DNA of 64,000 nt from Streptococcus mitis B6 (GCF_000027165.1 NC_013853.1:496001-560000), one strand, 5' to 3'. Counted from the stretch's first letter, positions 35,693 through 50,046 are shown. The notes: generated from the sequence alone by a model not told the origin. Translations and numbers: made by a program.

Positions 35693-37708
35693 ATGAATCT
35701 ACATCAACCCTTGCATGTCTTACCTGGTGTGGGACCAAAATCAGCAGAAAAATATGCTAAACTAGGAATTGAAAACTTGCAAGACCTTTTGCTCTACTTT
35801 CCTTTCCGATATGAAGATTTCAAGACCAAGCAGGTGCTGGAGTTAGAAGACGGTGAAAAGGCGGTTCTTTCTGGTCAAGTAGTGACTCCTGCTAGTGTCC
35901 AGTATTATGGTTTTAAGCGAAATCGACTGCGCTTTAGCCTCAAACAGGGAGAAGTCGTTTTTGCGGTGAATTTCTTTAATCAGCCCTATCTAGCAGATAA
36001 GATAGAGTTGGGAGCAACCCTTGCTGTTTTTGGAAAATGGGACCGCGCCAAGGCTAGTCTGACAGGGATGAAGGTCCTAGCTCAGGTGGAAGATGACCTC
36101 CAACCTGTCTATCGCTTGGCTCAGGGAATCAGTCAGGCAAGTCTGGTCAAGATCATCAAGACGGCTTTTGATCAGGGACTGGACCTCTTGATTGAGGAAA
36201 ATATTCCCCAGTCTTTGCTGGACAAATACAAACTCATGTCCCGTTGTCAGGCCGTTCGTGCCATGCATTTTCCTAAGGATTTGGCAGAATACAAGCAGGC
36301 CCTTCGCCGTATCAAATTTGAGAAACTCTTTTATTTCCAAATGCAATTGCAAACGCTCAAATCTGAAAATAGAGTTCAGGGAAGCGGTCTGGTTCTGGAT
36401 TGGTCTCAGGAAAAGGTGACAGCTGTCAAGGAAAGCCTTCCTTTTGCTCTGACCCCAGCTCAGGAAAAGAGTTTGCAGGAAATTTTGACCGACATGAAGT
36501 CGGACCACCACATGAATCGTCTCCTACAAGGGGATGTGGGGAGCGGGAAAACGGTAGTCGCTGGCTTGGCCATGTTTGCGGCAGTGACGGCTGGCTACCA
36601 AGCGGTCCTCATGGTACCAACAGAAATTCTCGCAGAGCAACACTTTGAGAGTCTACAGAGTCTCTTTCCAGACCTAAAACTGGCTCTCTTGACAGGTTCC
36701 TTGAAAGCTGCAGAAAAGAGAGAAGTCTTGGAGAGCATTGCCAAGGGTGAGGCTGATTTGATTATCGGAACCCACGCTTTGATAAAAGATGGGGTGGAGT
36801 ATGCTCGTCTTGGTTTGATTATCATCGATGAGCAGCACCGTTTTGGTGTAGGGCAAAGGCGCGTTCTGAGAGAAAAAGGCGACAACCCAGATGTCCTCAT
36901 GATGACGGCGACTCCTATTCCACGGACGCTGGCTATCACAGCATTTGGAGATATGGATGTTTCCATTATTGACCAGATGCCAGCAGGGCGGAAGCCTATT
37001 GTGACGCGCTGGATCAAACATGAGCAACTGCCTCAGGTCTTGACTTGGTTAGAGGGGGAAATTCAAAAAGGTTCTCAATCCTATGTCATCTCTCCCTTGA
37101 TTGAAGAATCAGAAGCTCTGGATTTGAAAAATGCTATTGCCTTATCAGAGGAGCTGACAGCTCATTTTGCAGGCAAGGCAGAAGTGGCTCTTCTACATGG
37201 TAAGATGAAGAGTGATGAAAAAGACCAGATTATGCAGGATTTCAAAGAGAGAAAAACAGATATTCTGGTTTCAACAACGGTTATCGAGGTTGGGGTCAAC
37301 GTTCCCAATGCGACTGTCATGATCATCATGGATGCCGATCGCTTCGGACTCAGCCAGCTTCACCAGCTCAGAGGTCGTGTCGGTCGGGGAGACAAGCAGT
37401 CCTACGCTGTTCTCGTTGCTAATCCCAAGACTGATTCTGGGAAAGATCGCATGCGCATCATGACAGAAACCACCAATGGATTTGTCCTTGCGGAGGAAGA
37501 TTTGAAAATGCGTGGTTCTGGTGAGATTTTTGGAACCAGACAGTCAGGACTCCCAGAGTTTCAAGTGGCTGATATTATCGAAGATTTTCCAATTTTAGAA
37601 GAAGCCAGAAAAGTTGCTAGCTACATTAGTTCGATAGAAGCTTGGCAAGAGGATCCAGAGTGGCGCATGATTGCCCTTCATTTGGAAAAGAAAGAACATT
37701 TAGATTAA
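35693..37708 (+). CDS. recG: ATP-dependent DNA helicase RecG
   Basis: 671 residues: N-terminal wedge (OB) domain, then superfamily 2 helicase motifs QGDVGSGKTVVAG (about 280-292), IIDEQHRFGVGQR (about 378-390), MTATPIPRT, and the C-terminal QLRGRVGRG and TRQSGLPEF motifs. It remodels stalled forks and Holliday junctions. The start ATG has AAAGGAG upstream. Confidence 0.95.
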   Translation: MNLHQPLHVLPGVGPKSAEKYAKLGIENLQDLLLYFPFRYEDFKTKQVLELEDGEKAVLSGQVVTPASVQYYGFKRNRLRFSLKQGEVVFAVNFFNQPYLADKIELGATLAVFGKWDRAKASLTGMKVLAQVEDDLQPVYRLAQGISQASLVKIIKTAFDQGLDLLIEENIPQSLLDKYKLMSRCQAVRAMHFPKDLAEYKQALRRIKFEKLFYFQMQLQTLKSENRVQGSGLVLDWSQEKVTAVKESLPFALTPAQEKSLQEILTDMKSDHHMNRLLQGDVGSGKTVVAGLAMFAAVTAGYQAVLMVPTEILAEQHFESLQSLFPDLKLALLTGSLKAAEKREVLESIAKGEADLIIGTHALIKDGVEYARLGLIIIDEQHRFGVGQRRVLREKGDNPDVLMMTATPIPRTLAITAFGDMDVSIIDQMPAGRKPIVTRWIKHEQLPQVLTWLEGEIQKGSQSYVISPLIEESEALDLKNAIALSEELTAHFAGKAEVALLHGKMKSDEKDQIMQDFKERKTDILVSTTVIEVGVNVPNATVMIIMDADRFGLSQLHQLRGRVGRGDKQSYAVLVANPKTDSGKDRMRIMTETTNGFVLAEEDLKMRGSGEIFGTRQSGLPEFQVADIIEDFPILEEARKVASYISSIEAWQEDPEWRMIALHLEKKEHLD

Positions 37709-37728
37709 GCTTTCTCTAAGGAAATCTT

Positions 37729-37833
37729 ATACTCAATGAAAATCAAAGAGCAAACTAGGAAGCTAGCCGCAAGCTGTACTTGAGTACGGTAAGGCGACGC
37801 TGACATGGTTTGAATTTGATTTTCGAAGAGTAT
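37729..37833. repeat. BOX element (A-C type, no boxB)
   Basis: It starts ATACTCAATGAAAATCAAAG (boxA), passes through AAGCTAGCCGCAAGCTG and AAGGCGACGCTGACATGG and ends TTTTCGAAGAGTAT (boxC). The boxB module is missing. It follows recG directly, with no other terminator. Confidence 0.9.
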
Positions 37834-37895
37834 TAAGCTAGCTTTCAGGTTTGCCCCTTATACTAGAGTCATCAAAAAGAAACGAGGACGCTCAC

Positions 37896-37958
37896 ATGAC
37901 AGTAACGATTAAAGTAAATTACCAAACCACTTTCCAGAAGAAAGAAGCAACAAAATAA
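37896..37958 (+). CDS. 20-residue mini-gene, unknown
   Basis: ATG-to-TAA frame for MTVTIKVNYQTTFQKKEATK. A -10-like TATACT lies at 37859-37864, an SD (CGAGGA) 7 bases before the ATG, and a terminator starts about 15 bases after the stop, so it has the parts of a complete unit. It has no signal or membrane segment and is basic. It could be a signalling peptide, a leader or the coding part of a small RNA; none is proven. Confidence 0.4.
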   Translation: MTVTIKVNYQTTFQKKEATK

Positions 37959-37968
37959 GATTGAACAG

Positions 37969-38002
37969 GAGAAAAAGGGCGGAAATGCTCTTTTTTCGTT
38001 TC
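37969..38002 (+). terminator. Terminator after the mini-gene
   Basis: GAAAAAGGGC and GCTCTTTTTTC pair around GGAAAT, ending in a T-run. Confidence 0.6.
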
Positions 38003-38009
38003 TAAAAGC

Positions 38010-38064
38010 ACAATTTATTGAATCTAAAATAGCACACTACGGATTCTAAAAAATTTCTAGAAAT
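38010..38064. repeat. Partial RUP element
   Basis: It resembles the left half of the adjacent RUP (TTGAATCT, AATAGCACACTAC, TTCTAGAAATTA), cut where the full copy begins. A RUP seems to have inserted into an older RUP. Confidence 0.55.
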
Positions 38065-38171
38065 TATAGTAGATTGAATCTGGAATAGTCTACCGAGTTT
38101 TCTAAAATATTGTTAGAAATTAGTTTGAATTCCGCAATCAATTTGTTCAGTTTTTATTTCATTTAATTATA
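38065..38171. repeat. RUP element (107 bp)
   Basis: Exactly 107 bases from TATAGTAGATTGAATC to TTTCATTTAATTATAA. It has the RUP middle TCTAAAATATTGTTAGAAAT and CAATTTGTTCAG. RUPs are pneumococcal repeat units thought to be moved by IS630-type transposases. 38172-38337 is A+T-rich with no gene visible. Confidence 0.75.
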
Positions 38172-38337
38172 ATTTGACTTTCCTAATTTCTTTGTTCATA
38201 TCTTATTTCAATAAACTGTATCTTACTATTTCAGAGCCCACATCTAGCATAACTCAAAAAACAGACTCTTCCATCTATTACGGAAAAATCTGTCATTGAT
38301 TAAATGATTTATAAAAACTCTTTCTCAAAACATCCCT

Positions 38338-38459
38338 TTAGTCCAACAGTTGGTCTGCCTGGCTGATGGCTCGCTCGGGGTGCTGGGTAAAGGGTTTGTT
38401 CCCGAAAAACTCCAACCACGGCTTGCGAACCTTATCTTTGCTGGTTTCTCTGTATTTTA
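38338..38459 (-). pseudogene. Fragment of an Rpn nuclease gene
   Basis: About 120 bases closely match 40214-40340 inside the intact Rpn gene (same orientation), including AAGGGTTTGTTCCCGAAAAA. It corresponds to residues about 176-218. No start or flanking coding sequence remains. It is either the relic of a second Rpn copy or a recombination product. Confidence 0.75.
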
Positions 38460-38536
38460 TTTGAAAAAAACAGTAAAAAAGCGCAAAAAATCACTTCCTG
38501 TGCTATACTGTAATTGAAATTTTTTTAGTTTGGGCG

Positions 38537-39704
38537 TTAGAACTGTTTCCTCAGTCCTATCGCCTTTTCTTTTTGATAAGTCTGTTTGGTGGAGAGTAGT
38601 TTGTAAATGATTCTGAGAATCTTATGAGCACAAGCAATAATCGCCTTCATCTTGCTTCCTCTTTGGGAAATTCGATTGTAAAAAGAAGAAAAAGCTGGAT
38701 CCTTAGAATGTGCTACAATTAATCCCGACATGGTCAGAGCCTGTTTGATATAGCGATTTCCTTGCGTAATGTGTGAGGATTTTTTAATGCCAGCACTCTC
38801 ATAAGACCCTGGGCATAGTCCGGCCCAGGATGCTAAGTGTGCATCGGATGGAAAGGCTGTAACAGTTGGTCCAATCTCAGCTAGAATAGTGGCAGCACAG
38901 TTTTCATTCACACCAGGAATGGTTTGAAGTATCCTATTTTCCTCAGGGAAACTCCTTTTCGATGTAGTGTTGAATCTCATCGGTCAATTTTTCAATGAGT
39001 TCCTGATACATCTGATATTCCTCTAAGCTCTGGTCTAAGAGGAAGCGATCTTCTAGTGACAACTTTCCTTCCATCGCTTCAACAAGTTCTTCTGGACTTG
39101 CTTTCACTCGCTTTTGGATACAAGGGATAACAGATTCTACATTAATGCTTTCTCCGTTAATAAATAATTTTAAAAGTGATCGCCCTGTCTTAGAAAAAAT
39201 ATCAGAAAGATAACTTGTTAGCTTGATATTAGCCCGTTGTAAGAGATTGTGAATTTCATTTTTGACTTGAGTTTGACGCTGCTTGTAAGAACGCATGCGA
39301 CGTGTCAGTAAACGAAGCTGTACTACTTCAGGGGAAGGGATATAGGAAGGTTCAATTAGTCCGCAGCGGCCGAGTTGAGCTATCCATTCGGCATCTTTCA
39401 TGTCTGTTTTTCGACCAGGCACATTCTTGATATGTTGAGGATTAGCAAGTACTAAAACGAGATCAGAATCTGAAAAGATATTAAAGAGAGGGAGCCAATA
39501 TTGCCCAGTACTTTCAAAAAAAACATGTGTGACATGGTTTTCCACCAACCAATCTAAGGCATTGTGAAGAGCTACAGTAGTTGTCCCAAATTTCTTCTGA
39601 ATTTTCTTTGGCTTATTAGTATCTAGTAGACCATCTAGAATACAACAAACAATGGATTTTTGGTGGACATCAATACCACAACACGTTTCAATCATGACTT
39701 CCAT
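38537..39704 (-). pseudogene. IS110-family transposase, frameshifted
   Basis: Two overlapping frames make one DEDD transposase. 39704-38943 holds the N-terminal part: IDVHQKS with the first Asp (about 11), FESTGQYW, and GRKTDMKDAEWIA. 38980-38537 holds the C-terminal IS116/IS110/IS902 domain: LQTIPGVNENCAATILAEIG, then ASWAGLCPGSYESAGIKKSS with the catalytic Ser. They are out of frame by +1 at TTT CCC TGA (about 38952-38960). SD AGGAGG is before the ATG. Probably inactivated, unless frameshifting occurs. Confidence 0.85.
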
Positions 39705-39737
39705 TATAAAAACCTCCTGTTAACTATTTGAACAATA

Positions 39738-39807
39738 GAACAAGAGGCTACTAGTAATTTTATTTTCATGCTCAAGGCATATTCGAGTGATCTCATGACT
39801 CTTGTTC
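39738..39807 (-). ncRNA. Candidate IS110 bridge RNA core
   Basis: In the 5' non-coding end of the element, GAACAAGAG and CTCTTGTTC form a perfect 9-base stem around 52 bases that contain a smaller hairpin (CTCGAA/TTGAG). IS110-group elements encode a structured bridge RNA upstream of the recombinase (published for IS621), with loops that pair to target and donor DNA. Position and structure agree; loop assignment was not possible without the element ends. Confidence 0.45.
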
Positions 39808-39904
39808 ATCCAGTTTTTTTAACAGGCTAGGAAAAGCCCTATTAAACACCACGGATTTGTATTGTTCATCTTCATTATAAGCTAAACTTCTTTTTCTGTC
39901 ATGA

Positions 39905-39934
39905 GTTAGCAGGCTCTGCCTGCTTAGAGTTTTT
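39905..39934 (+). terminator. Hairpin downstream of the Rpn gene
   Basis: AGCAGGC and GCCTGCT around TCT, followed on the plus strand by TTTTTTT. It faces the plus strand although the neighbouring Rpn gene is on the minus strand, so it may insulate the patch from the IS side. 39850-39904 holds no recognised feature. Confidence 0.5.
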
Positions 39935-39941
39935 TTAGTTC

Positions 39942-40868
39942 TTAGTTATGATGCTCTTTCAATAGTTCTTCAAACTCAGCGACCGTCATGCCTAATTGCT
40001 CGCTAGCAACTTCTGAAGTCAAGAGACCTTGACGGACTAGATTTAGTAGCATAGACAAACTTCCTTCAACTTTCCCACGCTCCAGTCCCTGTTCAAGACC
40101 ACGCTCTAAGCCTTTTTCCTCAGCTTGTCCCAAGGCATAGTCTTGTGCTAACAATGCCTGTTCTTCTCGCATACGTAGTTGACTAAACATTTTCCTGTCC
40201 TCCTCGGACCAGCTCTTATAGTCTAGCAGTTGGTCTGCTTGGCTGATAGCCCGCTCGGGTTGTTGGGTAAAGGGTTTGTTCCCGAAAAACTCCAACCATG
40301 GTTTGCGAATGCTATCTTTGCTGGTTTCTCTGTATTTTTTTAATTCCAAGAACGCCATCTTGACTAGATGGTTTTCCTGACCGTTGTTTGTAATTGTCAA
40401 AACCTCACCCGTCGTATCCTCTCGCATACTAAAACTGTGAAAGGCTAAATCATCCTGAAAGTAGTTGCTGCCCACAATTGCAATGGCGTAAACAGGAGCG
40501 ATATGTTTGTAACTCTGGTGTGTATCACCTTCACGTTGACGAATTTTTTCTAGGTTTTGATTGATCTGACTACATAGATAAGCCCACAAGCGATTGATGA
40601 AAAAATTCTGATGATGCACCTGAATCTCAATGATAACCTGTGTCCCATTATCTAGTTCAGCTAAAACGTCTATACTGGTATAGAAATCCTGCGCTGAGTA
40701 CGGCAGGGAAGGCAAGACATGAATATTACTTCCCTCTAAAATGGTCACATTTTTGGCTGGTAAGTCCAGCATATCGCGGATAAATTGACAAGTGATTTCT
40801 GGATTGCTAAAGATTTTCTTAGCAACCAAGTCATTGGTTGGGCTGATGCCCGGATGTCTGAGAATCAT
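39942..40868 (-). CDS. Rpn family recombination-promoting nuclease
   Basis: 308 residues of the Rpn/PD-(D/E)XK putative transposase family. It starts ISPTNDLVAKKIFSNPEITC near the N-terminus, with the nuclease core DVLAELDNGTQVIIEIQVHHQ (core Asp and E-x-Q in about 70-90). A Glu/Gly-rich repeat EEKGLERGLEQGLERGKVEG (about 247-266) precedes the helical end. Rpn proteins cut DNA and promote RecA-independent recombination in E. coli. An intact frame, beside a fragment of a sister copy. Confidence 0.85.
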   Translation of the reverse strand: MILRHPGISPTNDLVAKKIFSNPEITCQFIRDMLDLPAKNVTILEGSNIHVLPSLPYSAQDFYTSIDVLAELDNGTQVIIEIQVHHQNFFINRLWAYLCSQINQNLEKIRQREGDTHQSYKHIAPVYAIAIVGSNYFQDDLAFHSFSMREDTTGEVLTITNNGQENHLVKMAFLELKKYRETSKDSIRKPWLEFFGNKPFTQQPERAISQADQLLDYKSWSEEDRKMFSQLRMREEQALLAQDYALGQAEEKGLERGLEQGLERGKVEGSLSMLLNLVRQGLLTSEVASEQLGMTVAEFEELLKEHHN

Positions 40869-41009
40869 CCATTCCCTCCTTCTATTATACCATATTTTAA
40901 AATCTAATTTTGCTAGATTCTATGGTTCTATCTATTTATTCGGAAAAAAGAGGATAAATGAAATAGTAAATAAAAAATAAGAACAGCGGATAAGCAATAA
41001 ATTTTAAGA

Positions 41010-41561
41010 TTATCTGTCTTCTCCGCTTATCTGATAATAAATAAGGTTCGCAATATAGCCTTTTCTCTCTACCCCATTTGCAACAGTCTTTAGATAGGAC
41101 ATTCCAGTCTTATCCATAACATGACCTGAAGCTGGGTTGAGACTGGTATATCGTGCTTTGACTTTTTGAAAACCTGCTTGAGTAAAACAGAAGTCTAAGA
41201 TAGCTTTTAAGGCCTCTGTCATAAGGCCACGACTCCAATAGTTTTTTCCTAAAACATAGCCAATTTCACAAGAAGAATCGTTCTCATCTATTGCAACGAT
41301 GCTGATATCTCCTATCACTTGCTCTGGGTTTTCTTTGAGGTAAATGGCCCATTTGTAATAGTTGGGATTGGCATAGGAAGCAACCCAATTACGAATCGAG
41401 TTTCGAATCACCTCAAGATTCGTATGGGGATCCCGAATGAAATAGGTCAAATTCTCAGCAGACGAAGCCCAATTTTGAAACATGGCTTCCGCATCACTCT
41501 CCACAAATCTTCTCAAAATCAAACGTTCTGTCTGTAACATTTGCGTATTGATAGATTTCAT
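41010..41561 (-). CDS. GNAT family N-acetyltransferase (RimJ/L-like)
   Basis: 183 residues of the RimJ/RimL-type GNAT fold: LQTERLILRRFVESDAEAMF at the start, the acetyl-CoA loop near CEIGYVLGKNYWSRGLMTEA, and NPASGHVMDKTGM at the end. The acceptor is unknown: it could be a protein N-terminus, an antibiotic or a small molecule. A single gene, facing the esterase gene. Confidence 0.85.
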   Translation of the reverse strand: MKSINTQMLQTERLILRRFVESDAEAMFQNWASSAENLTYFIRDPHTNLEVIRNSIRNWVASYANPNYYKWAIYLKENPEQVIGDISIVAIDENDSSCEIGYVLGKNYWSRGLMTEALKAILDFCFTQAGFQKVKARYTSLNPASGHVMDKTGMSYLKTVANGVERKGYIANLIYYQISGEDR

Positions 41562-41613
41562 GATGTTGCCTCACTTTCTGATAGATGATTCTCTATTCAA
41601 TCTCCATTGAAAC

Positions 41614-41720
41614 TATAGTATATCGAGATAAGCTGTAGACAAATCAACTGGGCCATTCACATTAATTTCTAAAAATACTTTAGAAGTTAATTGGTACTAT
41701 TCTAGATTCAATTTATTAGA
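41614..41720. repeat. Degenerate RUP element (inverted)
   Basis: 107 bases from TATAGTATATCGAGATAAG to CTAGATTCAATTTATTAGA correspond to the reverse of the RUP at 38065-38171 (shared GGTACTATTCTAGATTCAAT and TTTCTAAAAATACTTTAGAA). It is more diverged, so an older insertion. Confidence 0.6.
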
Positions 41721-41810
41721 CTTTCAGTCAGTAGGTTTGAAGAAAAAATCTAAATTCACTTTCTATTTACCCTTCTTTCTTGCATTGCTTCCCTAGATAT
41801 GCTACAGTTG

Positions 41811-41825
41811 TGATAACGATTACAA
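41811..41825 (+). promoter_or_regulatory. Possible cre site before the esterase gene
   Basis: TGATAACGATTACAA fits the catabolite-response consensus (TGNNARCGNWWWCAW) and lies 17 bases before the ATG, downstream of a weak promoter (TTGCAT, 17 bases, TACAGT). This suggests CcpA repression of the esterase gene by a roadblock. Confidence 0.5.
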
Positions 41826-41842
41826 AATAAAAGGAGCATGCT

Positions 41843-42823
41843 ATGAAAAATCCGGCTTTATTAGAAGAAATGAAGACCTATCTAGGAAGAGATGGGGTCC
41901 CAGAAGACTTTGATGCTTTCTGGGATGAGGAAGTGAAAAAAGTTTCAAATCTTCCAGCTTATCAGTTGGAGGAAAAGAATTTCCACATTCCTCAAGTCAA
42001 GTGCTATGAGTTGATATTTGAAGGAACCAATGAAGGTAAGGTCTATGCACGCGTCGTTCTTCCAAAGAGTGAGGAGAAGGTTCCGCTAATCTTCCATTTC
42101 CATGGTTATATGGGACGTGGCTGGGACTGGTCCGACATGCTGGCCTTCACCGTGGCTGGTTACGGTGTTGTTTCTATGGATGTGCGGGGGCAGTCGGGTT
42201 ACTCACAAGACGGCTTGCGTTCTCCTCTAGGAAATACGGTTAAGGGGCATATCATCCGTGGTGCTGTGGAGGGTCGGGAGCACCTCTTTTATAAGGATGT
42301 TTATCTGGATATTTACCAGTTGGTTGAAATTGTTGCTAGTCTGTCTCAGGTTGATGAGAAGCGTCTTTCTAGCTATGGTGCCTCTCAAGGAGGGGCTTTA
42401 GCTTTGGTTGCGGCAGCACTCAATCCACGGATTCAGAAAACAGTTACCATCTATCCCTTCTTGTCAGACTTCAGACGAGTGCTTGAGATTGGGAATACTA
42501 GCGAGGCTTACGACGAACTCTTCCGTTATTTCAAGTTTCACGACCCCTTCCATGAAACTGAGGAAGATATCATGGCGACCCTGGCCTATATCGATGTGAA
42601 AAATCTTGCCCATCGTATCAAGGGTGAGGTTAAGATGATTACGGGCTTGGACGATGATGTTTGTTATCCTATTACCCAGTTTGCGATTTATAATCGTCTG
42701 ACCTGCGACAAGGCCTATCGCATCATGCCTGAGTATTCTCACGAAGCCATGAATGTCTTTGTTAATGACCAAGTCTACAACTGGCTCTGCGGCAGTGAGA
42801 TTCCTTTTAAGTACATAAAATAA
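41843..42823 (+). CDS. Acetyl xylan esterase/cephalosporin-C deacetylase family
   Basis: 326 residues of carbohydrate esterase family 7, alpha/beta hydrolase. Nucleophile Ser in SYGASQGGALAL (about 179), Asp in TGLDDDVCYP (about 268) and His in MPEYSHEAMNVF (about 300). No signal peptide, so cytosolic. These enzymes remove O-acetyl groups from small sugars. Next to the sialic-acid locus, a role on acetylated sugars (possibly O-acetyl sialic acids) is attractive but unproven. Confidence 0.88.
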   Translation: MKNPALLEEMKTYLGRDGVPEDFDAFWDEEVKKVSNLPAYQLEEKNFHIPQVKCYELIFEGTNEGKVYARVVLPKSEEKVPLIFHFHGYMGRGWDWSDMLAFTVAGYGVVSMDVRGQSGYSQDGLRSPLGNTVKGHIIRGAVEGREHLFYKDVYLDIYQLVEIVASLSQVDEKRLSSYGASQGGALALVAAALNPRIQKTVTIYPFLSDFRRVLEIGNTSEAYDELFRYFKFHDPFHETEEDIMATLAYIDVKNLAHRIKGEVKMITGLDDDVCYPITQFAIYNRLTCDKAYRIMPEYSHEAMNVFVNDQVYNWLCGSEIPFKYIK

Positions 42824-42829
42824 TGAATG

Positions 42830-42854
42830 AGAGAGCCCAGTAGCTCTCTTTTTG
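42830..42854 (+). terminator. Terminator after the esterase gene
   Basis: AGAGAGC and GCTCTCT around CCAGTA, then TTTTTG. 42855-43140 is A+T-rich non-coding DNA in which I see no gene. Confidence 0.8.
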
Positions 42855-43146
42855 TTATTGTAATAGTTGGAAGTGACAAGTTTTCAGTTGATATCGGGTG
42901 TGTAAAATAGGATGATTGAGAGTAGATAGGTATAAGAAAGAAGAGAGGAATAAGTTTTTACTCCTTTACAAAATATTGTTTAATTTATGAATAGAATAGT
43001 TGAAAAAAGAAGCGATGATTATTTAACTTAAATGTTTTCTTAAGCAACAAGATACAATAAGATAAAACAAAGTAATATATGTAAATATGGTAAATATAAC
43101 AAATATTTGTTTTTTCTAAAATTAAATAAAAAAACATGATATATTG

Positions 43147-43175
43147 TTGAAAGCGATTACAGATTATGTTATACT
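43147..43175 (+). promoter_or_regulatory. Sialidase promoter with embedded cre site
   Basis: -35 TTGAAA (43147-43152), 17 bases and -10 TATACT (43170-43175). The cre-like TGAAAGCGATTACA (43148-43161) begins inside the -35 box, so CcpA binding would exclude RNA polymerase. The same design recurs at 49285 and 54691. Confidence 0.75.
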
Positions 43176-43234
43176 GTAGGAGCAAGTTTGAAACTTAAAG
43201 AAATAATATATATATTTAAAACAGATTATATATT

Positions 43235-43309
43235 ATGAGTCGTGTAGTAGGAAGGAGGATGAAGTTGCAGGACTCATTAAGTTGTTTTGAATTCATATGC
43301 ACAAATTAA
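43235..43309 (+). other. Possible upstream ORF in the sialidase leader
   Basis: An ATG at 43235 opens a 24-codon frame, with a second in-frame ATG at 43259, ending at 43309 where a palindrome begins. An SD-like GGAGG sits within it. The leader is about 150 bases long. Translation is unproven. Confidence 0.25.
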
Positions 43310-43322
43310 CTTTGAAAGTTAA
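43306..43322. promoter_or_regulatory. Perfect palindrome next to the sialidase SD
   Basis: TTAACTTTGAAAGTTAA is a perfect 17-base palindrome ending four bases before the GAGGT SD. A related 13-base palindrome, AAGTTTGAAACTT, lies at 43184-43196, just after the transcription start. They could be operators or RNA elements that affect initiation. Confidence 0.45.
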
Positions 43323-43332
43323 AGTGAGGTAA

Positions 43333-49059
<5,727 letters not shown>

Positions 49060-49102
49060 TTTGTCTTCAGTTGTTCTTTGAACTTTTATGTTCATATAAA
49101 AT

Positions 49103-49150
49103 AAACCAGTCTAGAGTCCTGAAAAATGTGGGAATTCTAGACTGGTTTTA
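49103..49150 (+). terminator. Terminator after the sialidase gene
   Basis: AAACCAGTCTAGA and TCTAGACTGGTTT form a perfect 13-base stem with a 20-base loop and a T-rich end. It separates the sialidase from the nanE operon. Confidence 0.8.
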
Positions 49151-49212
49151 TTGATATAGAAGTTTATAATAAGATTCGTAATTGTGAGTAATAGATACGG
49201 ATATTTATATTA

Positions 49213-49230
49213 TCTGAAACTACTTTCAGA
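49213..49230. promoter_or_regulatory. Putative nan operator, copy 1
   Basis: TCTGAAACTACTTTCAGA is a 7-base inverted repeat around CTAC. Its first 16 bases are identical to 54619-54634, upstream of the lyase gene. It lies about 55 bases before the nanE -35. Likely bound by the RpiR-type regulator encoded at 57539 (inference). Confidence 0.6.
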
Positions 49231-49284
49231 AACAGCTGTTCTATAAAATACTTTTGAAACTGGAATCTATCCTACTACAAAGTA

Positions 49285-49313
49285 TTGAAAGCGCTTCATA
49301 AATGATATATAAT
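49285..49313 (+). promoter_or_regulatory. nanE operon promoter with embedded cre
   Basis: -35 TTGAAA (49285-49290), 17 bases and -10 TATAAT (49308-49313). The perfect palindromic cre TGAAAGCGCTTCA spans 49286-49298, starting in the -35. Confidence 0.8.
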
Positions 49314-49347
49314 AAGCTCATAAGAACAAAGAAAAGGAGGAAAAAGG

Positions 49348-50046
49348 ATGCCACAGATTACTAAAGAAGCCTTGATTAATCAAATTAAAGATGGAATCAT
49401 TGTTTCTTGTCAGGCCCTTCCTCACGAACCGCTTTATACAGAAGCGGGAGGAGTCATCCCCTTGCTGGTCAAAGCGGCTGAGCAAGGTGGAGCAGTCGGT
49501 ATCCGAGCAAACAGTGTTCGCGATATCAAGGAAATCAAGGAGGTCACCAAACTTCCAATCATTGGGATAATTAAACGAGATTATCCACCGCAAGAACCCT
49601 TCATCACGGCTACGATGAAAGAAGTTGATGAATTAGCAGAACTCGACATAGAAGTGATTGCTCTGGATTGTACCAAGCGTGAACGCTACGATGGTTTAGA
49701 GATTCAAGAGTTCATTCGTCAGGTCAAGGAAAAATATCCTAACCAGCTCTTGATGGCTGACACAAGTACCTTCGAAGAAGGGCTAGCAGCTGTAGAAGCA
49801 GGAATTGACTTTGTCGGAACAACCTTATCAGGCTACACATCTTATAGTCCAAAAGTAGACGGTCCAGATTTTGAACTCATCAAAAAGCTCTGTGATGCGG
49901 GTGTAGATGTCATCGCCGAAGGGAAAATTCATACACCAGAACAAGCCAAACAAATTCTAGGATATGGAGTGCGAGGTATTGTTGTTGGTGGTGCTATTAC
50001 TAGACCAAAAGAGATTACGGAACGCTTCGTTGCGGGTCTTAAATAA
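49348..50046 (+). CDS. nanE: N-acetylmannosamine-6-phosphate 2-epimerase
   Basis: 232 residues, a TIM-barrel of the NanE family: [20 protein letters not shown] (about 19-38), [17 protein letters not shown], catalytic Lys in ALDCTKR and the [14 protein letters not shown] phosphate-binding end. It converts ManNAc-6-P to GlcNAc-6-P in sialic-acid catabolism. SD AAAAGGAGG. First gene of a transport operon. Confidence 0.94.
   Translation: MPQITKEALINQIKDGIIVSCQALPHEPLYTEAGGVIPLLVKAAEQGGAVGIRANSVRDIKEIKEVTKLPIIGIIKRDYPPQEPFITATMKEVDELAELDIEVIALDCTKRERYDGLEIQEFIRQVKEKYPNQLLMADTSTFEEGLAAVEAGIDFVGTTLSGYTSYSPKVDGPDFELIKKLCDAGVDVIAEGKIHTPEQAKQILGYGVRGIVVGGAITRPKEITERFVAGLK

Larger units (their letters stand above)
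38460..39850 (-). mobile_element. IS110-family insertion sequence (approximate ends)
   Basis: The transposase plus flanking non-coding DNA. IS110 elements lack clear terminal inverted repeats, so both ends are estimates: the left limit is where similarity to Rpn sequence stops, and the right limit lies past the structured leader. It sits among decayed Rpn and RUP sequences, and no target duplication was found. Confidence 0.6.

Noticed and set aside
37709..37958. A Rgg/SHP or competence-type quorum-sensing system at the mini-gene
   Set aside because: No Rgg-type regulator is adjacent and the peptide lacks the hydrophobic export pattern of such signals.
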